DNA of 64,000 nt, from positions 1,196,420 through 1,260,419 of the forward strand of contig NW_020653415.1 of the NCBI RefSeq assembly GCF_003589595.1. Reading direction: 5' to 3'. Shown here in pieces: positions 31,751 through 42,535 of the stretch. A program made the position numbers and the translations under genes. The stretch's first letter is position 1. Every line of letters starts with the position of its first letter. Source of the DNA: Hyposmocoma kahamanoa (Eukaryota > Arthropoda > Insecta > Lepidoptera > Cosmopterigidae). A model generated the notes under the pieces. That model saw only the letters and a program-made list of their open reading frames with translations, was not told where the DNA came from and searched no databases.

Positions 31751-32232
31751 GATCATCAGGTCTATTCTCAGTTAGTGTAGGGATCTCAGTCATAAAATGA
31801 ATATTTATTTTATTTCCACTTCTCCGGTCGACCTGAAATTTGGTATATATTATGGAAATTCGATGACATCAGAATAATATGGCAACCTTATTCTGATACA
31901 ACCAGGAAAGTATACAGACTACCCAACTACTTAGGTACTGTAGAACTATCGTATCTTACGGATTGTGACTTTGTTAACAATTTGGAGTATACTGAGGTAC
32001 TTAAAAAAATTCATTTGAGTACTATAAAGAATCAATACTAACTTAGATACCAAAATAAATGTAATTAATTTGTAATTAATATTTGCATACCAATTGCTGG
32101 CGCTGCACAGTTCATAGTACCGGCACGCAATGATGGCCGTTTTGACGTTTGTCCGCTCATCAACTTTCGTAACCAAAGGAGCTAATTGATGTACATTGTT
32201 GTCATTTGTGACGTGCAGTAAAATTAAAAAAT
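31751..32232. other. Unassigned DNA
   Basis: A 107-codon minus frame (31946-32269) overlaps a SINE and shows no domain. Confidence 0.4.
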
Positions 32233-32370
32233 ACGGGTGCAGTGACAGTGCCCATAAGATCTTTGTCATTTAAAGCTCTGAGTGGCATTGCAACTGTTAT
32301 GGATAGGCGTATCGCTTACCGCCAGGCCCGCTACTCGTCCGTCCCGTCATCGTCAGTCGGTATTATAAAC
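32233..32370 (+). repeat. SINE-A fragment (3' part)
   Basis: ACGGGTGCAGTGACAGTGCC, body, and GTCCGTCCCGTCATCGTC; no A-tail. Confidence 0.7.
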
Positions 32371-32710
32371 TATTCTATCTGTACATATCACATGTGCTTG
32401 CGAATAAACAATCTTTATCTTCAATATAACAAGGAAAGTAATGAACAATTGAAACGAATCAACTGAATGTTATTCGTTCTTGATACAATTACTTTCATCC
32501 TAACGCATTAAAAGAACATAAAAAAGGAAAGCTTGGGCCTTTGTGAGGATATTTACTGAAACGTCCCTTATCGTCCCCCGCTGGTGGGGATTTCTGAATC
32601 ATTGATTCCCGATAATTTATGTTTATTTATAGATTTCGTTTTTACAATACAAACATAGTACAGATCGTAACAGGTTAAATAGGTTTACATAAATTTAATT
32701 TTTTTATTAT
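32371..32710. other. Unassigned AT-rich DNA
   Basis: Nothing recognised. Confidence 0.4.
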
Positions 32711-32950
32711 ATTGATATTCAATTGCTTTTTTATGTGAAATTACTCCACTAGTTTGTTATAATTATTAATACAAAGATCGAACACCTAGAAAAAATTATT
32801 TCGATCCGGCCGGATTCGAACCGACGTCTTCTAGCAAACCGTGCTAGACTCTATGCCAACTAAGCCACCGAACGAACCAGTGGACCCCAAGAATTTTTCT
32901 ATATGCTTGTTGTTGGATCTTTGTATTTAGTTTTCTACGACTTTTTAACC
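32711..32950 (-). repeat. SINE-C copy (tRNA-derived SINE)
   Basis: Read on the minus strand, SINE-C has a tRNA-like head: TGGCTTAGTTGGCATAG (box A) and GGTTCGAATCCGGCC (box B), then TTTTTTCTAGGTGTTCGAT and an end near AATTGAATATCAAT. Here GGATTCGAACCGACGTC and GCCAACTAAGCCACCG are the complementary boxes. Distinct from SINE-B and SINE-G in the head. Confidence 0.75.
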
Positions 32951-33104
32951 GTACCACGTAGTATTGTATTGAAAGTATCTACATTAGTTTTGATTATAAT
33001 GGACTCTCCCTACCGACCCTTAGGGTATACGAGAAGAGCACCATAACCTTCAGATTTCTGACCCCAGATCAGCCAATGTATACAGAGTTGTCACAGATCG
33101 TTGT

Positions 33105-33650
33105 CACTGGCTTCATCCGGTTCTGAAGGGGCTAGTGCCTCGAGTGAGCCGCCCCGGATACACATGAAATACCCTCCCTGTTTTCCAGATAAGTACCGGG
33201 GCTGCAGGCCTGCTCACTTCCCCTTGTGCATTGCACAACTAATGGTTGCCACCGCTAAGCCGTCGACTCGAAAGTCGACTACCAAATTTTCGCATTTGTG
33301 GCGGAGTTGTAAGCACAATTTCACAGTTCCTAATAACTTAAGTGGTTGGAGGGACCGGAGGATATCTAGCTCATCCTTTACTAGCTCTCCGGACTGGTGC
33401 CGGAGATGTCGGTCGCAATGTCCTGCGATCATGTCATCTTCCGACTTAAAGGCAACTGACGTCCTTCGCGCGTCTCCTTGCCTTAGGCCCTCGTCTAGAC
33501 CGCTACTAAGACGCGCTAGCCGAGTACTAGACAGACGCCCCGGCCTCAAACCACTGGAGCAGACAAACATGTCCATCTCTGCAGTTCACCACAAACCCCA
33601 GCGAGTTCATATCCAAGTCTGCGTCCATCAGAGACACCCGTGAAAGCATA
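33105..33650 (-). pseudogene. Possible LINE ORF1 remnant; both strands open
   Basis: Both strands are open: 180 codons on plus (33101-33643) and 120 on minus (33214-33576). The minus product has the more protein-like make-up (ELVKDELDILRSLQPLKLLG, then LCLQLRHKCENLVVDFRVDG) and I vaguely recognise it from ORF1/gag-like proteins of insect non-LTR elements, without CCHC knuckles. The plus product is Ser/Arg-rich, typical of an antisense shadow. The left part is repeated in diverged form at 5306-5415, which supports a dispersed element over a host exon. Confidence 0.4.
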
Positions 33651-34066
33651 TCACTGGTGGAGGGCTTGGCCCGGATGCCCGCCATACCCTGATCAGAAAA
33701 TCAGGCTTATCCTTAACGACCTCCAGGCCTCAAATTATGTTCTACAAAACATTTTTCTATACAAAAGAATTCCTATTTCTTTTCCCCATTTGAAACATAA
33801 CAACTCGACATCATAGTAACGTAAATACGTTATTACATGATGACTAATTATAATTCTTTTATAAAAAACGGTCCTCTAAAAAGTTTGCCTATTCGCTTTC
33901 ACTGTGTTCATTATTACGGTCGCCTCAACAACAAATGAAACGCATATGTGCTTCGGCAAAACGAACCATATGAGCCCAAACACAAGGCAGCTGCTGTACA
34001 CTGTTGAACGGTGGTTCCTCTCATCTGTCTGCCATTTATCATCAGATCAGTTCTAGGTCATCATAA
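33651..34066. other. Unassigned DNA
   Basis: Nothing recognised. Confidence 0.4.
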
Positions 34067-34500
34067 CATTTTATTTCCACTGGAACTGCAATATGTGCAC
34101 AGTTTTATTGAAATCAGTTAAAAGAAAGCGAGCGAAATTCACAAATCGGATACATCCCACTTGCGCATTGCATCTGATGCGTATACGTTCCAAATCCGAG
34201 ACTATACATTTCTAGAAAACTCGGACCGACTTCGGAAGTCGCTTGTGTACTAAGTCCGATTCGAACCCGAGACAATAAGAATATCGTTTGTACACCTAGA
34301 GATAGAGTGATCCTTGTGACATTTCGGACCGTCATTTCTCGGATTCGGAACTAATCAGACACAGTGCGCAAATGCTCTAAGCGGTGGAATATATTCTTCA
34401 AATTTAAATGGAACCACTAGTGAGGCACCCTCTTTTCAACAAACAATGAATCATCGTAGTCGTATCACAAATTTCGGAGTAATTGTGAAAAAAACAACCT
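34067..34500 (+). repeat. H-like repeat, interrupted by element E
   Basis: TTTTATTGAAATCAGTTAAA before and AAATGGAACCACTAGTGAGG, then CCTCTTTTCAACAAACAATG after the insert are H blocks in order. Confidence 0.55.
34160..34375. mobile_element. Element E, copy 1 (inverted-repeat element)
   Basis: TACGTTCCAAATCCGAGA (34184) and TCTCGGATTCGGAACTA (34337) are complementary ends. The interior TAGAAAACTCGGACCG and TACACCTAGAGATAGAGTGA recurs at 34960-35150 and, reversed, at 62280-62460. No coding frame. Outermost limits are inferred from the break in H. Confidence 0.65.
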
Positions 34501-34806
34501 GGCTCAAACTAAATTACTACTAGATGAGATATAATCGATATTCTGATGTAACACGAGTAATAAATACTTAATTATACGGCCTACTTTACACCAGTGTTGT
34601 AATTTAAGAAGATATCAAAGGATAATATCGTTCCTGTCTACATTGAAAGTCGTAGCCAGGCCTAGTCGATATTGCCTGAGCCACTAGATATATCTACGGG
34701 GAATACAACAAAGTGAGATAGCGAATGAAAAATCAAAGCGAGATAACGAACAATACTACTAGGTACGAAATAAATTCAGTTTCACTTCAATATATTCACA
34801 ATTCAG
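34501..34806. other. Unassigned DNA
   Basis: Nothing recognised. Confidence 0.35.
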
Positions 34807-34935
34807 AGTGACGGGCCCAGTGGCCTCTGTGATCTATGCGATGTAAAGTTGAGTGGCACTGCAACTGCTATGGACAGACGTGTAGTGTCGCTTATCACCA
34901 GGCGCACGAATTCTAGTCACATCTAGTCACTTGGT
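34807..34935 (+). repeat. SINE-A fragment (3' part)
   Basis: GAGTGACGGGCCCAGTGGCC, GGCACTGCAACTGCTATGG, and a diverged end. Confidence 0.65.
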
Positions 34936-34959
34936 ACCATTGGGATTAGAGTTTCGTGT

Positions 34960-35150
34960 TTGACTATACAAATCTAGAAAACTTAGACCCTCTTCGGATG
35001 TCGCTTATGCACTAAGCCCGATTCGAAACCGGGAAAATACGAATATCGCCTGTACACCTAGAGATAAAATGACACTTCGGACACCTGTGACATTTCAGAC
35101 CGTCATTTTCTCGGATCCGGAATTGATACGATACGGACGTAGTGCTCAAA
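34960..35150. mobile_element. Element E, copy 2
   Basis: CTAGAAAACTTAGACCC, CTGTACACCTAGAGATAAA and CATTTTCTCGGATCCGGAA follow the order of copy 1, diverged. The left terminal repeat is not readable. Confidence 0.6.
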
Positions 35151-35159
35151 CGTTGGTAC

Positions 35160-35320
35160 GTTAGGGTTAGTACCTTTCAAAACCGGAACACTGATTACTG
35201 ACTTCAGCATTAGCTGACATTACTGCTTGGCGGCAGGAATAGATAAGGTGGTGGAGTTCGTCCAGAGTAGTGATGCTGGACGAACTCTTTCACAAGGAGC
35301 TTTACAGCGACTAATATTAT
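35160..35320 (-). repeat. SINE-A head, with local inverted duplication
   Basis: CTTTCAAAACCGGAACAC, GCTTGGCGGCAGGAATAG, and GGACGAACTCTTTCACAAGG. At the expected CTTCCCTGGACGAACTC site, GAGTTCGTCCAG (35254-35265) faces CTGGACGAACTC (35276-35287), a perfect 12-bp hairpin not in other copies. Confidence 0.7.
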
Positions 35321-35756
35321 TAATATGTACGTTATCGATTTATTTTAATATTTCACAAGTTCCCAAAATGAGTTAGTTATGGCAAAGAGGGCAGAATGAT
35401 GTCATAAGATCTATGGATTATACAATTTACCACAGGCGGACGGTAGTAAAATACCTACTTCTATAAATGGGATAAAATAGAGGGGTGTTATCGTGAATCT
35501 TTTTCAAAACTCGAACCCAAGCGCGCGAAGGATCGACTCTGTGATACCCGAGTGCTGACGTGTGGGTTTATTGATCCTGTGTTTGTATACATGTCCTTTA
35601 GAAGCCACCGTAGATCGCATCGAGATTCTAATTCCAAGAGATGTTGTAGACGGGTATAATTATTTATATGAGCCATTTAAATCATCATTTATTTACCTCG
35701 TAAAACCACGAACACCTACAAAAATAAGTGACAACCAAAAATAAAACTACAAAAAT
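35321..35756. other. Unassigned DNA
   Basis: No recognised repeat or gene. Confidence 0.35.
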
Positions 35757-35885
35757 TTGCTGACAAGCGGTAGGATTTATCAACTTTCGTCTCTGAGTGA
35801 CGGCCGCAGTGCAGTGACTTTGAGATTTTTGCGATTTAAGGCTCTGAGGGACACTGCACTGTTATGGACAGGCGTGTTATTTATT
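35757..35885 (+). repeat. SINE-A fragment (middle to 3' part)
   Basis: CAACTTTCGTCTCTGAGTG, TTTGCGATTTAAGGCTCTGA, TATGGACAGGCGTGTTA. Confidence 0.65.
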
Positions 35886-36654
35886 ATAGCTCTTGTAATG
35901 TTATCCATGGTGGTGTTTCATATAAATAAGTCTTCTTTTACTTATGTAAATAACGTAATAAATACTTTGTTACAAGAAACAGAAGTAAACTATAGTTGAA
36001 ATATAGTTGCTTCTTTTTTGTAGAACTAAATAAACATCTAATTCGTCATTGTTCAGCCACTAACCGCTAGATGGCACCACATTGATTGAAATTTCAAAAT
36101 CAAATAGTAACTCGCAATAATAGGTATTGAAATTTTAACTGTATACCAACAGGGCAAAGTTTATATATTAGCAGTCCACAATTTGTTGTTCTTTTTAAAT
36201 TAGAAACTACAACCAATCATTATTAAGATTTCATAGTGATTCAAATTATGAATGTGTGAGTTTTGGCGACAGCGGTTCTGGTAGTAATTGAGGCTTAAGG
36301 TAATTCAATTGTCTTCTTTGTAATTGTCAAAACTCTTCGCACCACTTTTACAGAACTTGATTAAAATATCGTCTTTTAACTGCCCGTGACGCGGAAATGC
36401 AGCGAGATTGAAAGCCCTATATAGTCTGTCTTAACACGTGAAATGAGGTTATCGCTAATATTAACGACAAGAGATAAACTTTAAACGCAATTTAACGGTT
36501 AATTTACGTGTATATGACAACCCTTTGCGCAACATCTAAGTTTAATTAAGATACGTCTTGATAATAATGCTTGGAAATCAACCAACGCGTTTTGAACAGT
36601 ATTATTATATATATAATATAGTATATTATTATTTTATAGATATTAAAAAGTGAC
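35886..36654. other. Unassigned AT-rich DNA
   Basis: Nothing recognised. Confidence 0.4.
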
Positions 36655-36800
36655 ATCATCAACCCCTAGCACGTCTCACTGCTGGGCATGGGTCTCCTCT
36701 CATGCGAGGATTTAGGTTATAGTCCGCTATGCTGGCCCAATGCGGGTGGGGGACAAACAAACTCAGAAAAACTCAGAGGTGCGGCTACGAATCTACGGCC
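36655..36800 (-). repeat. N-family dispersed repeat fragment
   Basis: CGTCTCACTGCTGGGCATGG, GTCTCCTCTCATGCGAGG and CTGGCCCAATGCGGGTGG resemble a repeat I recall as very common in moths and butterflies, part of a larger SINE-like unit. A scrap recurs near 50366 (CGTCCCACTGCTGTGCACGG). Confidence 0.55.
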
Positions 36801-36947
36801 TTTGCTTGAGAGGTGGTATGTTAAACCAAGGTTACCATTATTTTTTATAGAAAGACAATAACATTTTTAGGACAGTGACAAAACTTTCATATCAAATAAA
36901 ATTTTGTCATACTCGGCATTAACGAAATTACAACTTCTTCCTATCCT

Positions 36948-37425
36948 TATCCCACGCTAGGTGGGGTCGGAACAACATGTATTTTTCTTCCACTCTCCCC
37001 TATCAGCCGTCATTTTTCTACTCACACCTTTGTTGTCCATGTCATCTTTCACACAATCCATCCATCTTAAATTGCCTCTGTGGCCGAACGGTTACCATGC
37101 CGGACTGCCACGCAGAGGTCCCAGGTTCGATTCCCGGGCCGGGAGAAATATTTGTATGACCTACATTTGTTTCTCTCGTGAGTTTGGGTGTAAATTGTGT
37201 GTGTCTATATGTGTGTCCATGGCACCCGCGACACAGGGTTTCCCTAGTGCGGGGCTATGTTGAGTGTGTGTGTTATTATTATTATTATTATTATTATTAT
37301 CTTTCCTCTTATATCCCTCCACATTCATACCTAGCACTTTTCTCGTTACATGACATTCTTCCCTCCGTATGATATGTCCATACCACGCTAACCTATTACT
37401 CCTCATCTCCTCATTAGCGAAATTA
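36948..37425 (-). mobile_element. LINE reverse transcriptase C-terminal remnant, split by SINE-B
   Basis: Minus-strand reading gives RLAWYGHIIRREECHVTRKV and LGMNVEGYKR on the high-coordinate side of the SINE, and on the low side a stretch ending GEWKKNTCC. These are consecutive parts of the C-terminal region of a common insect LINE protein (a '..GRPKKRWMDCVKDDM..' type block lies between, now at the break). The SINE-B at 37074-37300 is flanked by ATCTT on both sides (37064-37068 and 37299-37303). Confidence 0.65.
37074..37300 (+). repeat. SINE-B, the best-preserved copy
   Basis: Complete: tRNA-like head with box A GGCCGAACGG and box B GGTTCGATTCCC, body (GTGAGTTTGGGTGTAAATTG, GGCACCCGCGACACAGGG), the end TATGTTGAGTGTGTG and a pure ATT tail at about 37272-37300. 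The head keeps D-, anticodon- and T-arm-like complementarity. With a target repeat and an intact tail it is probably the youngest SINE-B here. Confidence 0.88.
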
Positions 37426-37442
37426 CATATACGGTGGCTTTA

Positions 37443-37951
37443 TTGGGGTGGCGAAAAAGTCCGTGCGATATTAAAATATTAAAAAAAAACACTTGGCATT
37501 TTATCGACGTCAAGTCTTTAATTTAAAAAAAAAATTATTCGAAAGAAGAATTGCGTTGGGTTGGGAAACATTTTGCCATCTTTCGGGTAATTTTAGAATT
37601 CCCCTTTGCAAAAAATCCTGTCTTTACTTACTAAACTTTTAACACAGCTCTGAGTATCGTTTGATATCCTCTTTATTATCAATTTTAAGTTAATTCAAAG
37701 ACCGAAACAAGGTAAAAGCCGAAGGAGTTATCATATACATATGTGTTCAGGCATTATCACGACGAACTGCGACACCATTACGATTCACCAGTTTTGGGCG
37801 GTTTTCATGAATTATAAATTTAAACTTTCCCGCCTATTCTGAAAATACGCGTCTATTCTTAAATGTTAAATTGACCAAAGATAGTAAACATGTAATTCTT
37901 TTTTGTGTAAAGTTGGCTAACGACAAAAACCGTACGGGCTTTTCGGCTTTA
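37443..37951 (-). mobile_element. Decayed, internally deleted mariner
   Basis: Ends TTGGGGTGGCGAAAAAGTCC (37443) and, in complement, GCCGAAAAGCCCGTACGG (about 37931-37948) are related terminal repeats. Minus-strand pieces in order: RPKLVNRNGVAVRRDNA (the DNAR.H catalytic block, with a stop replacing R), TPSAFTLFRSLN (cf. the APSDYHLF block with its Asp lost), and DFLQRGILKLPERWQNV (C-terminal block). The first catalytic Asp region is missing. This subfamily differs from the mariners at 44229 and 47243. Confidence 0.7.
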
Positions 37952-38954
37952 CATCTATTTTGTCGCTTTCCTAAAAATTTTTCACCTCATAATAGCGAGA
38001 AAAATGATAGATGAAAGGAAAACAGTTAAACTATAACAAATCAGTTTTAATAAACAAAATTAGTAATCGTTGTCAATTTTATCTCCACAATAATTTGAAT
38101 AAAACATACCAACGGATTTATATTACACAAACAATGTACGACAAATCGCGTAGTTGAACGTGTCATGATATTTTTTTCATCTAAAGAAAAAGTTTGGTTT
38201 ACTTAAAAACCTTTTCCACGCTAGCGTGGAAAAAACGCTTTTGTGCGCAGATTTCTAATGAGAAAGAGCCTTGCCGAGCTAGTGAGGTGAAAAATACTTT
38301 GTCCTTAAATACAATACTGTATGTAATTTTGCAAAGAAGGAAAATATACCGTAATAAACGTGTTACAAATGGCGCAGATACATAATAGCATTCTACTGCC
38401 GTATGCCTACTCAAACAGGGCATCGCGATCTCCGTGACAATTTATCATAATTTTCCTCAAACCATTTACTGGCTGCCAAGATGAATTGGTGACATGACGT
38501 GAATGTATTCAAAATGTCTACGCGGAATTATATAAAGTGATAGGGGAACATTACTAGAATGTTAAGTGTTTTAAGAAATATCGATCTTGAGGCCTAGCCG
38601 CATTCTTCAGTATTCTGCTTACAAAATCTCCCTCGGAATCCAAAGCAACAACTTGCCATCTAAGCTCCAAACTACCGAATGGAAAGAATGGTCACGTTGT
38701 TCGCTTAAAACAGGTCGCAGTGGAATCGGGTGGTAATTGGGGTGCACGAAAGGAGCCTTCTTGAAATACGTACCTACCATTTTTCTTTGTACGTCTGGCG
38801 CACCCTTCAACAATCAGCGAGAACAATACGTCAATTGGCAAATCTTTTCGTGACGATGGCAAACATCCCTAATCCCTCAGTTTTGGGCTGGAAGTCCAAC
38901 CATTGATACCATAACTAAATAAGGAAGTATTATTATGATTAGGGTGCTTATATA
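37952..38954. other. Unassigned DNA
   Basis: A perfect 22-bp palindrome, TTTTCCACGCTAGCGTGGAA plus AA, lies at 38212-38233. 38584-38820 is GC-richer with a 64-codon minus frame of unknown nature. No gene supported. Confidence 0.4.
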
Positions 38955-39001
38955 TTCGCCTTTTTATTTCTGCTGCCAAGCTATAATGTGAGCATTACTG
39001 A
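38955..39001 (+). repeat. Short SINE-A head fragment
   Basis: TTATTTCTGCTGCCAAGC and GTGAGCATTACTG. Confidence 0.5.
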
Positions 39002-39509
39002 TTACACGACTAATTAAACATCACTCGATAAAAAACATCATAAAGTTCCGCAAAACTTTCAATTTTTTTAAATCAGTTTCATTCGATTGGAATTTCAATT
39101 AAATTTTCTCTCCCGTGTTCCGGAATGAAAACATCAAGGGCAATGAGCTTATTTTATATTAAGAGAAGTATATTTTGTTCTAAAAGAACAAATGCTTAAA
39201 CACGGCGAAATGAATTTCTCCGCGTCTACCTCACACGCTTCAAAGCCTGCGCTACCACGATATCATTTCGCTTAAGAGATCGGCTCATATATCGAATCAA
39301 TAACCTCTGCTCTTTTTCAATTCAATTTTTTCCCTGCCTAGATGACTGGCTTTATTTCAGATTTTTTTACAAACGAAATTAAGGCTATTTGAAAAATATA
39401 TATCGTATACGATACGTGTTCTATTCAGTTCAGTTGATATAAAAAAAATCATTGCTGTATGTCAAGTACCTATTTAATACAGCGGTTTTCTTGTCAAATT
39501 TCGAGGTAG
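39002..39509. other. Unassigned AT-rich DNA
   Basis: Nothing recognised. Confidence 0.4.
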
Positions 39510-39895
39510 TTTGTGTTTATTTCTTTCGTGAAAATTTTTACGAATCGTGCTTTCACACTGTATAATAATCAGTGTATCCTCAATTTTACTATATATTTTT
39601 TTCCATACTTTCGCTGTTATGCGGTACTGGCTGTCTCTTGTTACATCTTCTGTTATATAATGTTTTAAGCAAATAAACGAATTACTACTATAATTATCGT
39701 TACGATAAAAAGAGAAGAAGAAAATTTAGAATCCGGTCCGATCGTAACGTTGAAACGTAAGTTTGTGTTATTTTTTTTCTATCGGAAAATTTTTAGAAAT
39801 CGTGTTTTGTGTGCACATCGTTACTATCAGTCTATATACTCAATTTTACTACGAATTTCTTCCGAAGTGATTGATTCAATACTTTCACTGTTATG
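39510..39895 (+). repeat. Imperfect direct duplication, about 245-bp period
   Basis: GTGAAAATTTTTACGAATCG, CTCAATTTTACTA and ACTTTCGCTGTTATGCG (39527-39620) recur as GGAAAATTTTTAGAAATCG, CTCAATTTTACTA and ACTTTCACTGTTATGCG (39764-39895). The second copy opens a 141-codon frame from a TTG; I do not accept it as a gene. Confidence 0.6.
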
Positions 39896-41099
39896 CGAAA
39901 TCAACCAAAACCATTTGAGGTTGTATCGACTGTTAAACCCAAATAATAAATTACGAACAGGTCTCAAAGTAAGGAATTATATGAAGTTGGTGTATTACCA
40001 AGAAAATCTATCACTAAATCAATTTTCGTTGTACCAAAGTGAAAAACGTAGGTACCCAATATCTTCTTATGTACACATTGTGCTCATTGGCCCTTGTAGA
40101 TTCAATAATCCACAAGGGACTTTAACTGGTCGAAGTCTTGCAAATATATTCCGTATTACGATATTGATGTTATAAGAAGTACCATAAACGAACGAAAATA
40201 TTCCTTATTTTAATTTGTTAAGACGCAACAAATTCTCTGAAATTAATATGTAAAAAAGTTATTCAGAATGTGTAAAAAAGCATCCAGAACATTTAAATCA
40301 TTTTTCATGTCAAGTGTATGGAAAAGTGATTGCAAATAGAGAAATATAGAACGACAAATTAAAATTTAACGGAAACTACCATCACGGCCGCGTTAGGCAC
40401 TTTTAAGTTTGATGTTCATTCGAATAATACGGTAGATATAACTTTTAAACATATATTATGTAAGTTTGAAACTATAATATATTTAACAGAAACTGGCAAA
40501 CCACGACCCTAGATTATTCATATCTAAATCAAGTCTGAATGTAATTAAGTCTAAGTAGTAAATATCTGAAATAGGTTCAAATTTAGTTTTCTCTGGAACG
40601 TTAGGCAGGGCTGTAATCTAACTTAAACTGAGACCGGAATCAGTATCCTCTGTAAAAACCTATTTTATCAAATTATAACCGCCATAATCTACACGAATAT
40701 AATATAAATGATTGTACTATTCACAGTTTATCGTTTTCTTTCTATATGAAGGTAATAGAGTTCCACAACGTAGTATACTAAATCCACTTTTATTTATTGT
40801 ATAATACACTTATACCAACTACTTTCCCGACGCTTTCTAAACGACCCTCTTAAAAGCAATAACTTCATTTGATCCCGCGTGACGTGGTCTGGAACATTTC
40901 TGTACAACTCAGTGCAATTAGACGTCCTCGTTTGCTGTCATAACATTTAGTTCATAGTCACTATTATTTATACCCGTAGTACATACATTTATTGGTTATA
41001 CTAGACAATATATATAATATATAACCACCTGCATAAACAGGGTGTCTGCTTCGGGATTTAAGGGCACAATCAAGGCTGCTCTCACGTGTTCGTCATCTA
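39896..41099. other. Unassigned AT-rich DNA
   Basis: Nothing recognised over about 1.2 kb. Confidence 0.4.
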
Positions 41100-41415
41100 G
41101 TTTTACATAATTTTTTTTTGTATTTTTAATTTACACTAATTTTTAATTAGTTTATTTTGTTTTTAATACTTACTTTTTTTAAATAGTAATTAATTCGTTG
41201 TTACTATTGTTATTTTTTTATTGGTTTTTTTTATGTTAGCTTTTTTTTATTTCATTGGATGAACTGTTTTATTTTTTTTTCTGTCGTGTCCACATTTGCG
41301 TGCCATAATGACCATTAATTGAGGCAGAATTTAGCATAAGCCTCTGCATCAGTGTTTCTACATTGTATAATTTAATTCATGTGGTGTTGTTTGTCCTAAA
41401 AATAAATAAATAAAA
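41100..41415 (+). mobile_element. LINE 3' untranslated end-like sequence
   Basis: Very T-rich stretch, then ATGTGGTGTTGTTTGTCC and AAAAATAAATAAATAAA, an AAAT-type tail. No peptide upstream; identification by form only. Confidence 0.4.
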
Positions 41416-42004
41416 TCACAATTTTTGCAGCGAACAATGGTTAAAATTTGATTTCGGTACTAGTAGGCCGACTGTCAAAATAAGAAGGCAATAACGCAAT
41501 TAGCAATCACTAGAACGTCGTAATATTTCTAATAATTCAGATATTTTTGGCAAAGAATAACGTCTTTCACAATTCATCGATAAAACTGTCGACAAAAACA
41601 ACATTATTATATTTAAAATTTTTTGGAACTAGCAACCTTGCGCATATGTTATTTTACTCCGACAGAAAACCAGACAAAAGACCGACTATAGTAATAGTAA
41701 GTCGTAAAAGTGTACAGCAGAAGAAACGTAAGTAAAATTAGATTTTAAATAGAAAACCACTCGTGACATCGGAATTAAACTATCGGATAAGTTAAAGTCG
41801 AATTTTTGTTTACCATGTTACGAACCAGTCTGTGGTTTAAGGACCATGAAATTCCGCGGCAGTGACTCGACGGAAACTGCACGCCAAAGCCCTGACAGCT
41901 CGGTCATTCAGTTCGGGTACGGGCGCAGGCGGCGGCAGCGAGCAACCCTCGTTTACTTCATTCTTATTAAAGAAATATCATGGTAGAATAAGAACAAACA
42001 CAGA
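41416..42004. other. Unassigned DNA with a small GC-rich island
   Basis: 41850-41950 is GC-rich (GGCGCAGGCGGCGGCAGCG) and contains ATTCAGTTCGGG, a fit to the arthropod initiator TCAGT. It could be a transcription start or a non-coding first exon; no coding exon is visible nearby. Confidence 0.25.
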
Positions 42005-42288
42005 TTTTTTTTATAACATCAAGTGACGGGACGAACAAGTCGTGCGCCTGATTGTAAGCTACACGCCTGTCCATGACAATTACAGTGCCACTCAGAGCTT
42101 TAAATTGCAAAGATCTGTGGGGCACCATGACACGTGAGTTGACAAGTCCCATGTGCATGTAATTTCACCAACACCCTTACCCTTCAAACACGGAATACAG
42201 TAATGCTGACATTACTGCTTGGTGGTAGAAATAGGTAAGGTGGCAGTACTACCCGGGACGAACTCTTTCACAAGGAGCTCTACTGCTA
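42005..42288 (-). repeat. SINE-A copy, near full length
   Basis: T-run, GACGGGACGAACAAGTCG, AGAGCTTTAAATTGCAAAG, GCTTGGTGGTAGAAATAGG, and head end CTTTCACAAGGAGCTCTAC. Confidence 0.85.
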
Positions 42289-42535
42289 TTTAATAGTTAT
42301 CACGTAACAGACACATCACTCTCATGCAAAACCGAAAACACCTACGCTATAATAATCTACTAACTCTGACTAATAACACCAGGTGCTCACTACGCGGAAA
42401 AATTAACCTAAGCATCCGCTCACAGAGATGAAAATAAATGCGTAGTGAGGTACCGAATGTTGATACATGAAAGACTTGTACATGTATGCGGTAGGCACTT
42501 ATCGCGGACCCTTGAGCGAGTGATGGAGCCCTGGG
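42289..42535. other. Unassigned DNA with a small inverted repeat
   Basis: GGTGCTCACTACGC (42382) and GCGTAGTGAGGTACC (42440) are nearly complementary and may bound a 73-bp element. Confidence 0.4.

Noticed and set aside
37074..37145. tRNA-like segments with box A and box B (also at 15850, 18400, 26560, 32820, 50180, 53290, 53640)
   Set aside because: They are always followed by the same SINE bodies and occur many times; I see no free-standing, fully pairing tRNA, so none is called as a tRNA gene.
39750..40175. 141-codon open frame
   Set aside because: Starts at TTG, has no recognisable domain, and overlaps an AT-rich duplicated block; treated as chance.
41547..41735. Frame ending just before a GTAAGT (possible exon with donor site)
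   Set aside because: Starts at a non-ATG codon, has no domain, and GTAAGT is frequent by chance in such DNA.
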